Shown here in pieces: positions 7,218 to 13,440 of a stretch of 13,440 nt of DNA (positions are counted from its first letter, which is position 1; each line of letters opens with the position of its first letter). Below the pieces are notes generated by a model. It worked only from the letters and a program-made list of their open reading frames with translations. It ran no database searches and was not told where the DNA came from. The stretch comes from Candidatus Krumholzibacteriia bacterium. GTDB lineage: Bacteria; Krumholzibacteriota; Krumholzibacteriia; Krumholzibacteriales; Krumholzibacteriaceae. A program made the translations under genes and the position numbers. The DNA is taken from assembly GCA_028706585.1 (NCBI GenBank), contig JAQTVX010000028.1:1-13440 (forward strand), written 5' to 3'.

Positions 7218-7244
7218 ATGGCGGCCTTTCGGGGAGGCCGCCAT
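7218..7244 (-). terminator. Perfect 10-bp hairpin with minus-strand U-tract
   Basis: ATGGCGGCCT (7218-7227) and AGGCCGCCAT (7235-7244) pair perfectly around a 7-base loop. On the plus strand no T-run follows. On the minus strand the stem is followed by CTTCTTTTTGC, the layout of an intrinsic terminator. It lies 15 bases after the rsgA stop, so it may act mainly on transcription entering from the right, or simply protect the rsgA mRNA 3' end. Confidence 0.55.
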
Positions 7245-7309
7245 TCGCAAGAAGGGATTGTGGGATGGTATTATACATCCGCTCTCGAATGGGTAATACG
7301 CACGCGGTT

Positions 7310-7330
7310 GGAAAAGGTTCCGGTTTTTTT
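7310..7330 (+). terminator. Weak terminator-like element before the glycosyltransferase
   Basis: A short GGAA-AAGG-TTCC hairpin (7310-7321), extendable only by G-U pairs, is followed by GG and seven T (7324-7330). It could end the rsgA transcript on the plus strand, but the stem is weak. The rest of the 148-base gap (7203-7350) holds a 5-bp hairpin GGATG/CATCC (7263-7280) and no clear promoter. Confidence 0.25.
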
Positions 7331-7350
7331 GAAATTTCCCGGGGGCTCCG

Positions 7351-8457
7351 GTGAGAAAACGGATCGAAAGAGCTGCGAAAACGGCGCTCGCCCGTTTCGT
7401 GTCCGTTTTTCTCTCCAGAAAGAAAATAGACGCGGACGAGCTCGCACGCATGAGAGTGGAGCGTCTTCTCGTCATAAGACAGCATAACCAGATGGGGGAT
7501 ATGCTGCTGGCCGTGCCCGCCTTCAGGGGGCTCAGGGCCCGTTTCGCCGGCGCGCGGATAACGGTCGTCGCGGCGCCGATCAACGCCGACGTCATGCGGC
7601 GCAATCCGTACGTGGACGAGGTGCTCGTCTACGCCAAGGAGGAGAACCGGCGCAATCCTTTTGGGCTCGCGCGATTCGTGGCGGGGCTCAGGAGGCGCCG
7701 TTTCGACGCCGTAATCGTCCTGAACACGGTCTCCTTCTCGGTGACGAGCATGATGTTGGCCGTCGCGAGCGGCGCGCGGGTGCGATTGGGCTCGACGAGC
7801 CGTCCCTTCGGCCACGATCTCGCGGCGCGGTTCTATCATCTCGAGCTGCCCCTGCCGGGGCGGGAAGAGCTCGCGCGGATGCACGAGAGCGCCCACAATA
7901 TATATCCTCTCTCGGCGATCGGGGTGCGCGAGCGCAACCTCGCCTCGACGCTCGTACCGCTCCCGGAAGAAGAGCGCGATTGTGATCGCTTCATCGCAGC
8001 CTCATTCGGGGAAGGCGCTCGCTTCATTGTCGTTCATCCGGGAGCCGGAAAGCGGCAGAATATGTGGCCGGCCGAGAGATTCGCCGCGGTCGCCGCGGCC
8101 TTGCGCGAACGTTTTCGTGCAGGTACGGTCGTCGTGAGCGGCCCCGTGGACGCGGAGGCTCTCGCTGCGTTCCTCGTCGCGTCCGGGCCCGACGCGATCG
8201 TGATATCGCGCCCGAGCGTAGGTTTCCTGGGCGCCTTGATGAAACGGTCCGCGCTCACTCTCTGCAATGATACCGGGATAATGCACGTGGCGGGCGCAGT
8301 CGGCTCGAGGTGCGTGGCGGTTTTCGGCCCCACCGATCCGGCGCGGTGGAAACCGATCAACGATACTGTCGTCGCCGTGAAAGACGAAAGCGGGAACGTC
8401 GAATCGGTCGGGGCCGATGGAGTGATCGAAGCGGCGGTTGCGTTACTTCGAGGCTGA
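7351..8457 (+). CDS. Glycosyltransferase family 9, ADP-heptose:LPS heptosyltransferase-like
   Basis: 368 aa with GTG start; GGGGG lies five bases upstream. It has the two-lobed GT-B layout of GT9 enzymes. The N-lobe opens LLVIRQHNQMGDMLLAVPAFRGLR, where Asp50 sits at the family's conserved GD position. The C-lobe has HPGAGKRQNMWPAERFA (229-245) and NDTGIMHVAGAVGSRCVAVFGPTDPARW (306-333), the nucleotide-sugar site shared with WaaC/WaaF. The first 35 basic and hydrophobic residues (ALARFVSVFLS) probably form an amphipathic helix that rests on the inner membrane, as in relatives. It would transfer heptose, or a related sugar, to the lipopolysaccharide core or another surface glycan. The exact acceptor cannot be read from sequence. 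No other LPS gene is in the window. Its last 15 bases overlap the convergent kinase gene. Confidence 0.9.
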   Translation: MRKRIERAAKTALARFVSVFLSRKKIDADELARMRVERLLVIRQHNQMGDMLLAVPAFRGLRARFAGARITVVAAPINADVMRRNPYVDEVLVYAKEENRRNPFGLARFVAGLRRRRFDAVIVLNTVSFSVTSMMLAVASGARVRLGSTSRPFGHDLAARFYHLELPLPGREELARMHESAHNIYPLSAIGVRERNLASTLVPLPEEERDCDRFIAASFGEGARFIVVHPGAGKRQNMWPAERFAAVAAALRERFRAGTVVVSGPVDAEALAAFLVASGPDAIVISRPSVGFLGALMKRSALTLCNDTGIMHVAGAVGSRCVAVFGPTDPARWKPINDTVVAVKDESGNVESVGADGVIEAAVALLRG

Positions 8458-10245
8458 GAGCGACACGAGATCGATGGAGAGCCGCACCGTTTCATCCCGG
8501 GGCACGATTATCACGTCGGACCAATCCTGAAAACCAGCGCTTTTGAGGTCGACGCGGTGCGTTCCCACCGGAAGCGTGAGCGGTGCCGGGAGCGGAATAT
8601 TCCCTTTGAAAACGCCGTCTATGTACACGTGGGTGCCTCCCCGCGTCTCGATGATCAGCGTTCCGGTGAGCTGTTCGAGCGATATCCTGCGACGCGAGAG
8701 CTCCCCGCGTTTGATTTGCACCGCTTCGACGTAGTCGCGGCGACCCTCGGCGCGGCATGCGAGCTCGTGCGTTCCCGTTTGAAGCTCAATCATGGAGAGA
8801 CGCTCTCCGAAGGTGCGGAACTGTCCATCGATCGAGATATCGGAGGGAGGATCGACTGTGACGTCGAGATATCCGATCGTTGGGGCCTCGTCCCTTGGCC
8901 CCTCGACCGGAGCCGCCGCGGGGGCCGGAGGAGCGACGGGCTTTGCAGAGGCAAGATCCAGGTCTTTGACCGACCGGGCTTTTTCCAACGCCTCTTTCCT
9001 CGCAGCTTCGGCGTCCGGCAGCGCCAGCCGGCCGGTGCTGTTCTCGAGGATTATCCCCGTATCCGGAGCCGCTTCGAGAGGTGCCGCCGCCGTATCCGGG
9101 ACGGCCCGAGCGGCCGGGGTGGATTCATCGAGAATCGTCATCGATACGCCGCTTATCGGCTCTCCCTGACCGGCTATGGCCATCTCGCTTGGAGGGGGCG
9201 CGGGATGCGACTCGCGGATCGCTTTCAGTGCGTTCGCGATGTTCGATATCCCATGCGGATTCAAGGCGACGACGGCGATAGCGGCGGCGACTCCGGCGGC
9301 CGCCAGACTCAACGGAAGGCGGCTTTTCCTGCGGGGGCGCATTCGGGACGGCCGCCTCGGCGCCGCCGTGGCGTCATCCTCGCCGATCGCGAGCCTCCTG
9401 AGCCGTTCGCGAGCTGAAAGGATCTTTTCCTGACCGAGGAGCGACTCGATGGCGCAGGCCATCTCGAGGGCGTTTCTGAAGCGCTTCGACGGATCACGGT
9501 GGAGCGCCTTCATCACCAGCGTTTCCGCTTCGGGGCTGATGTCTCTTCGTATCTGCGAGGGCAGGGGGATGGAGCCGTTGATGATGTTATGGATGACCAC
9601 GGCGTAGTTGTCGCCGAGGAAAGGCTGTGTGCCGGTTATTGCCTCGTAGCATATCGTTCCGAGAGAGAAGAGATCGCTCCGCCCGTCGATCGATTCGCCG
9701 ATCGCCTGCTCCGGCGACATGTAGAGCGGCGTTCCGAGAAGAGTGGACGCCACCGTCTGCTGCGTCTGGCTCTGGTGGAGCTTGGCGAGGCCGAAGTCGG
9801 TGATCTTCACCTGCCCCTCTCTGGTGATCATGATGTTGGCCGGCTTGATGTCGCGGTGGATGATGCCGTGCTGATGCGCGTGATCGAGCCCCATGCAGAT
9901 CTCGCGCGCGATGAGGAGCGCGAGCTCCTCGCTGATGATGCGCCTCGATGAGAGCACGTCCTTGAGGCTCGGTCCGTCGATGTATTCCATGACGATGTAG
10001 TAATTGCCCTCGGAGGAACCGAAGTCGATGATCCGCACGATGTTCTCGTGGTCGAGGCTCGCCGCCGATTTCGCCTCGAGCTGGAACCTCCGCGTGAAAT
10101 TGGGGTCCGAGATGAGGTGGGAATGCAACTTCTTGATGACGACGGGCCGGTCGAGCGAGGTCTGGATGGCCTTGTACAGCACGGCCGTTCCGCCCGTCGC
10201 GAGCGTGTTGCATATCTCGTATTTCTTGCTGCTTTTTTCGGTCAT
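8443..10245 (-). CDS. Membrane Ser/Thr protein kinase with two PEGA domains
   Basis: 600 aa. The kinase domain (about 9-275) is complete: glycine loop ATGGTAVLY, ATP-binding Lys38 in VVIKKL, Glu57 in FQLEAK, catalytic HRDIKPAN (Asp132, Asn137), DFG (150-152), GTPLYMSPEQ and DLFSLG. A basic juxtamembrane stretch (RRPSRMRPRRKSR) leads to one membrane helix (about 310-328). A Pro/Ala-rich linker (345-455) follows, then two PEGA repeats, about 458-523 (ISIDGQF, TGTHELAC) and 527-592 (VYIDGVFKG, VGTHRVDL). Topology is therefore kinase inside and PEGA outside. PEGA may bind surface ligands, which is inference. The ATG at 10245 overlaps the phosphoesterase stop in ATGA, so translation is probably coupled, and no clear Shine-Dalgarno sequence is present. 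It is the last gene of the operon. Substrates are unknown; the dual-FHA protein two genes upstream is a candidate. Confidence 0.94.
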   Translation of the reverse strand: MTEKSSKKYEICNTLATGGTAVLYKAIQTSLDRPVVIKKLHSHLISDPNFTRRFQLEAKSAASLDHENIVRIIDFGSSEGNYYIVMEYIDGPSLKDVLSSRRIISEELALLIAREICMGLDHAHQHGIIHRDIKPANIMITREGQVKITDFGLAKLHQSQTQQTVASTLLGTPLYMSPEQAIGESIDGRSDLFSLGTICYEAITGTQPFLGDNYAVVIHNIINGSIPLPSQIRRDISPEAETLVMKALHRDPSKRFRNALEMACAIESLLGQEKILSARERLRRLAIGEDDATAAPRRPSRMRPRRKSRLPLSLAAAGVAAAIAVVALNPHGISNIANALKAIRESHPAPPPSEMAIAGQGEPISGVSMTILDESTPAARAVPDTAAAPLEAAPDTGIILENSTGRLALPDAEAARKEALEKARSVKDLDLASAKPVAPPAPAAAPVEGPRDEAPTIGYLDVTVDPPSDISIDGQFRTFGERLSMIELQTGTHELACRAEGRRDYVEAVQIKRGELSRRRISLEQLTGTLIIETRGGTHVYIDGVFKGNIPLPAPLTLPVGTHRVDLKSAGFQDWSDVIIVPRDETVRLSIDLVSLSASK

Positions 10246-10970
10246 CGCGCCGTCGCCAGCCTTTCCGCGAGCGATTCGGGAAGCCCGACGTTCCTGATCT
10301 TCTCCTGCGCAAGCCTGACGTCGTAGGGGACCCGCCGGATCGTGATGGTGCCCTTCTTCGCGTCGAGCAGCGCGAAGCTCGCCGCCGCTATGCCGTCGCG
10401 CGGCTGACCGATGCTTCCCACGTTGACGAGGTAGCGCGACTGCGGCGCCACCGTCTGGAACGTGCCGCTCACGACCTTCGAGCCGCGAGCGCCGCAGTGC
10501 TCGATGATCGCCGGCACGTGCGTGTGCCCGATGAAAATGAACCGCTCCTGGACCTTCTCGAATATCGCGTTCGCCTGGGCGATCGTGTACACGTACTCCC
10601 AATCCATCGGGGAGCATGGAGAGGCGTGGGCGAATATGCAGTCTTCCCAGCGCCGGACGGTATCGTACTCGGTCAACGCGTCGCGGTGCCGCGGGAGGAT
10701 CTCCCTCGAGGTCCACCGGATCGCCTTCTGCGCCGTGCTGTTGAAGGTGTCCGTGTCGATGATGCCCGCTGCGGCGACATCGTGGTTGCCGCCGATGCGG
10801 ATGAGCGCCGCCTCCTGTACGAGGGCTATGCACTCGTTCGGATTCGCGCCGTAGCCCACGACGTCCCCGAGCGAGACGATCATGTCGGGGCGCAGCCTCT
10901 CGGCCTCCTCGAGAACCCTCTCGAGCGCCTCAACGTTGCCATGAACGTCCGAAAAAACGATGAATCTCAT
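10242..10970 (-). CDS. Calcineurin-like metallophosphoesterase (YfcE/DUF2156-unrelated small MPE type)
   Basis: 242 aa, soluble. All five metal motifs of the calcineurin-like superfamily are visible: SDVHGN (Asp8, His10), GDVVGYG (Asp36), GGNHD (Asn62, His63), FAHA (His115) and GHTHVP (His149, His151). VNVGSIGQPRDG (183-192) matches the small single-domain phosphodiesterases of the YfcE/MJ0936 type. It would hydrolyse a phosphodiester or phosphomonoester with two metal ions. Natural substrates of this group are mostly unknown, and protein phosphatase activity is possible but unproven. The ATG at 10970 is preceded by AAGGA. The FHA gene stop lies three bases upstream and the kinase ATG overlaps its own stop, so it sits in the middle of the operon. 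Its place between an FHA protein and a kinase makes a role in the same signalling circuit plausible. Confidence 0.92.
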   Translation of the reverse strand: MRFIVFSDVHGNVEALERVLEEAERLRPDMIVSLGDVVGYGANPNECIALVQEAALIRIGGNHDVAAAGIIDTDTFNSTAQKAIRWTSREILPRHRDALTEYDTVRRWEDCIFAHASPCSPMDWEYVYTIAQANAIFEKVQERFIFIGHTHVPAIIEHCGARGSKVVSGTFQTVAPQSRYLVNVGSIGQPRDGIAAASFALLDAKKGTITIRRVPYDVRLAQEKIRNVGLPESLAERLATAR

Positions 10971-10973
10971 TGC

Positions 10974-12308
10974 TCAATCCTTGAAAACGAACTCCTCGGA
11001 GCCGATCGCTATGAGGTCTTCCTTTTCGAGCGTCTTCTCATCCATCTCTTCGCCGTTGATCGTGACCTTCTTGCGCCCCTCGATCTTCTGGAGCACGTAT
11101 TCGGAGCCCTTGCGGACGACGGCCACGGTGAGGCGCGGCGCGAAAATCCCTCCGAGCCTGATGTGCGAATCCCTGCCGCGCCCGATCACGGTCCGTTCGC
11201 GGTCGAGGGGATACTCTTCCATGGCCGATTTTCTGAAGAGGTGCGGAACGGCTTCCTTGTCCGCCTCGCGCGGCTGCGCGGCGGTGGCGTCGCGCTTGAA
11301 GTGCGGGATGATGACCGTCTGATCCATGGACTCCGGGTTTCCCTCCTCGAGCGCCGGGACTTGGAAGAGGATCTCGTATTTTCCTATCGTGATCGCGTCG
11401 CCGTCCGAAAGGGCGGCCTCGCTAACCGGTTTTCCGTTGAGACACGTGCCGTTCTTGCTCCCGAGATCATGGAGCGTATAACCCGTCTGACTCGATGAGA
11501 TCGTCGCGTGCTTGCGCGATACGCTCAGGTTGTCGATGACGATTTCGTTCTCCGGAAGCCGCCCCACGGACATCTCTGTTCCGGCGAACGGGTACGTCTT
11601 GAGCGGCCTCCCCTTGAGGCGCACGACGAGGCGCGGCGGCTGGCTCAGGTAGAACGCCTGTATCGATCCTTTGTAGTCGGGCGGGAGCGATCGGACGTCC
11701 TCGGCGTGAGTCACGGCGAGATCGGTGAACAGGTTTATCTCCAGCGGCCGTTTCGCCGTGATCGTGAACGCCTTGACCAGAAAATCCTCGCGCGCATCGG
11801 TCGCCGGGCCCTTTTCGGAGCGCAGGTGATAGCAGGCGATCGCCTTTCCGCTCTGGTACCGCAGGAAGAACAGGTTTCCCGGATTGCGGGACGATACGAT
11901 CGCGTTGAGACGGTCCTTCTCGACCCGATCCAGCAGCTCCTCGAGATCCACCAGGGCGGATGACACCTTGAGCTCGGGCTTCTTCTGGAGGAAGACCAGA
12001 AGCGAATGGTAGAGGATGATGTCGGTCTGGTAGGCGATGATCTTGGGGAACTGGGTACGGCGTATCTCGAGAAAGAAATCGCGCAGCCGGACGGGGCGAA
12101 AGCCGTCCGCTTCGCTGGCGCAGGCCCAGTAGAGCTGCCCCTCGTTGAGGAAGAGCAGGTACTGGATGTTCTCGTTGAAAACCTCTATGACGAGCGGCGC
12201 CTTGCGGCTTCGCCCGAGGTAGTCTCTCACGGTGCCGTCGAAATCGGCCGGATCGAAATCGCGCGGATTCATGAGCACGAGTCGATACGGTATCTGCAGT
12301 CTGACCAT
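10974..12308 (-). CDS. Dual-FHA domain protein with N-terminal domain of unknown type
   Basis: 444 aa, cytoplasmic. Residues 1-215 form an unrecognised mixed domain. The part around 25-80 (IEVFNENIQYLLFLNEGQLYWA) faintly resembles DUF4388/PATAN-type sensor folds, but this is weak. FHA1 (about 227-317) is canonical: VGR (248-250), SVSRKHA (262-268) and LGSKNGT (282-288), all needed for phosphothreonine binding. A linker carries SMDQTVIIP, a plausible kinase phosphosite (Thr331). FHA2 (about 356-444) keeps GRGRD and TINGEEM, but its S-x-x-H positions are replaced (FAPRLTVAV), so it may not bind phosphothreonine. AGAGGT about eight bases before ATG supports the start. The stop is three bases before the phosphoesterase ATG. 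FHA proteins next to Ser/Thr kinases are usually substrates or readers of the kinase; that link is inferred here. Confidence 0.9.
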   Translation of the reverse strand: MVRLQIPYRLVLMNPRDFDPADFDGTVRDYLGRSRKAPLVIEVFNENIQYLLFLNEGQLYWACASEADGFRPVRLRDFFLEIRRTQFPKIIAYQTDIILYHSLLVFLQKKPELKVSSALVDLEELLDRVEKDRLNAIVSSRNPGNLFFLRYQSGKAIACYHLRSEKGPATDAREDFLVKAFTITAKRPLEINLFTDLAVTHAEDVRSLPPDYKGSIQAFYLSQPPRLVVRLKGRPLKTYPFAGTEMSVGRLPENEIVIDNLSVSRKHATISSSQTGYTLHDLGSKNGTCLNGKPVSEAALSDGDAITIGKYEILFQVPALEEGNPESMDQTVIIPHFKRDATAAQPREADKEAVPHLFRKSAMEEYPLDRERTVIGRGRDSHIRLGGIFAPRLTVAVVRKGSEYVLQKIEGRKKVTINGEEMDEKTLEKEDLIAIGSEEFVFKD

Positions 12309-12322
12309 CGCTTTACCTCTTG

Positions 12323-12350
12323 AAAAACGGCCGCGCCAAAACCCGCGCGG
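12323..12350 (-). terminator. Hairpin plus T5 between the TPR and FHA genes (possible attenuator)
   Basis: On the minus strand CCGCGC and GCGCGG (12331-12350 in plus coordinates) form a 6-bp GC stem with an 8-base loop. Three bases later come five T (12323-12327). It fills the 46-base gap between the two genes and ends just before the Shine-Dalgarno sequence of the FHA gene. The stem is short, so partial termination or mRNA processing is more likely than a full stop. Confidence 0.4.
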
Positions 12351-12354
12351 GCAC

Positions 12355-13428
12355 CTATTTCACCTCGGCGTGGAAGCGCTTGAGATTGCGCCGCGCCTTT
12401 TCGTTAGCGGGATCCATCTTGAGCGCCTGATTCCACGCGGCGATCGCCTCTTCCGTCTTGTCGAGACGGTAGTAGGCGTTCCCGAGGTTCGTGTAAGCGG
12501 AGCTCGAATCCTTGCTGCGGCCGATCGCCTCGTTGTACATCTCGATCGCCTCTTCGTAGGAGCCGAGACGGTAGAAGACGTAGCCGAGGTTATTGTACGC
12601 GGCGGCCATCTCGGGGCTCAGGCGGATGGCAGTCTTGAATGCCTCCGTCGCCTTCTCCTCCTCGTTGATCTCGGTATAGGTGAGACCGATGTTGTTGTAT
12701 GCCTCGGTCATCGCCGGATCGAGCTCGATCGCCTTCTTGAACAGCTCCAGCGACTTCTCGTACTGGCCGTTGTGGTAGGCCATTACGCCCGCGTTGTTGA
12801 GCCGGCGCGCTTCCGAGACTCGCCGTTTCTTCTCCTCGTCCTCGATGTTCTTCTTCTGGTTCTCGACGAGCTGAATGATGCCGGAATGATTGTCCGAGAG
12901 CTCGCGGATGAGCTTGCCGTGCTCGCCGACGCCGCTCTCGATCGTTTCGAGGTTCTTCGCCATGGCGTTCTTCCAGCCGGCGATCTCGTCATGGAACGAT
13001 TTGGCCGCCTGTTCGCTCGATTCTATCTTGCGCTCGATCTCATCCGTTTTGGCGTCGAGGGTCAGCGAGATCGCATCGATCGTCTTCTGTCTCTCTTCGT
13101 CGGTCGACCGGATGAGACCCGCGATCTCCTCGATCTTGCGTTCGAGTATGTTCCCGAGATCCGAAACTCGCCGGTCTTGCTTCGCCTCGATATCGGCGAG
13201 GCGCGAGATCATGTCGTTCCCGCCGCCCGCCAGCAGGCGCTCGAAACGGCAAAAGTGCGTTTCGTCGTCGTGAAATCTGCAGAGCTCGCCGAGGCATTCG
13301 ACCTGGCCCCTGAAGGATTTCGCGAGGAACCTCACCGGCACCGGCGGCGCGAGCTCATCGACCGGCGTTTTGTCCTGCCTGGACTTCGCCGAGGGATTGA
13401 TGAAGATCTCTTCGCCGTCGTGCGGCAT
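12355..13428 (-). CDS. Coiled-coil / TPR scaffold protein with N-terminal Cys-His cluster
   Basis: 357 aa from the ATG at 13428; AGAAGGAAG directly upstream is a good Shine-Dalgarno sequence. The frame stays open to the window edge, so a longer start cannot be excluded. No signal peptide. Residues 45-60 hold CLGELCRFHDDETHFC, a Cys/His cluster that could bind a metal. Residues about 72-205 are charged heptad-like helix (coiled coil). Four TPR repeats follow at about 206-239, 240-273, 274-307 and 308-341, each with the N-x-G-x-x-Y and A-x-x-A-I-x-L-x-P type positions (AYNNIGLTYTEINE, AYNNLGYVFYRLGS). TPRs bind partner proteins, so a scaffold role in the kinase/FHA operon is the natural guess. 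The 46-base gap to the FHA gene contains a hairpin. Domains are sure; function is not. Confidence 0.88.
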   Translation of the reverse strand: MPHDGEEIFINPSAKSRQDKTPVDELAPPVPVRFLAKSFRGQVECLGELCRFHDDETHFCRFERLLAGGGNDMISRLADIEAKQDRRVSDLGNILERKIEEIAGLIRSTDEERQKTIDAISLTLDAKTDEIERKIESSEQAAKSFHDEIAGWKNAMAKNLETIESGVGEHGKLIRELSDNHSGIIQLVENQKKNIEDEEKKRRVSEARRLNNAGVMAYHNGQYEKSLELFKKAIELDPAMTEAYNNIGLTYTEINEEEKATEAFKTAIRLSPEMAAAYNNLGYVFYRLGSYEEAIEMYNEAIGRSKDSSSAYTNLGNAYYRLDKTEEAIAAWNQALKMDPANEKARRNLKRFHAEVK

Positions 13429-13440
13429 GTCTTCCTTCTT

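Noticed and set aside
10246..10833. In-frame upstream extension of the kinase gene to a start near 10833
   Set aside because: The extension translates to an Arg/His/Gly/Pro-rich sequence lying entirely over the phosphoesterase gene in another frame. The ATG at 10245 gives a normal kinase N-terminus and an ATGA junction.
1..13440. CRISPR array, insertion sequence, toxin-antitoxin or phage genes
   Set aside because: No spaced direct repeats, terminal inverted repeats, transposase, integrase or small paired toxin genes were seen.

Overview
This 13.4 kb window is GC-rich and almost fully coding. It looks like chromosomal core and regulatory DNA from a Gram-negative bacterium with a signalling-rich genome. 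An ADP-heptose-type glycosyltransferase implies LPS-like surface glycans. There is also a sigma54 activator, a PtsN-type EIIA, a eukaryote-like Ser/Thr kinase with PEGA domains and a dual-FHA protein. This mix is typical of deltaproteobacterial, FCB-group or Eisenbacteria/Krumholzibacteria-like lineages. The phylum is a guess from gene content, not a determination. No insertion sequence, phage gene, CRISPR array or integration site was seen.

Left part (1-466, + strand): a small DUF2007-type protein is followed by tRNA-Val(CAC) with an encoded CCA and a recognisable -35/-10 promoter.

Second block (493-6082, - strand): ptsN (EIIA-Ntr), a short zinc-ribbon protein whose start overlaps the ptsN stop, and then a giant (about 1554 aa) sigma54-dependent activator. 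The activator reads, in order: a degenerate protein-kinase-like fold, a STAND/AAA ATPase, TPR repeats, GAF, the sigma54-interacting AAA+ domain and a Fis-type HTH. Its kinase fold has lost the HRD and DFG residues, and its sigma54 ATPase has Asn in place of the Walker B Asp. A perfect 6+6 bp dyad sits just upstream of it.

Third block (6195-8457, + strand): rsgA (ribosome-assembly GTPase) and a GT9 heptosyltransferase-like gene. They are separated by 148 bp holding two hairpins. rsgA and ptsN diverge from a shared AT-rich promoter region.

Fourth block (8443-13428, - strand): a tight four-gene operon. Its order is a coiled-coil/TPR protein with a Cys cluster, a dual-FHA protein, a calcineurin-like metallophosphoesterase, and a membrane Ser/Thr kinase with two extracytoplasmic PEGA domains. 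The spacing (3 bp gap, ATGA overlap) suggests co-translation. The content suggests a phosphothreonine signalling module: kinase, FHA reader/substrate and TPR scaffold. Its 3' end overlaps the convergent glycosyltransferase by 15 bp.

The most unusual items are the pseudokinase-headed sigma54 activator next to ptsN, and the kinase/dual-FHA/phosphoesterase/TPR operon.
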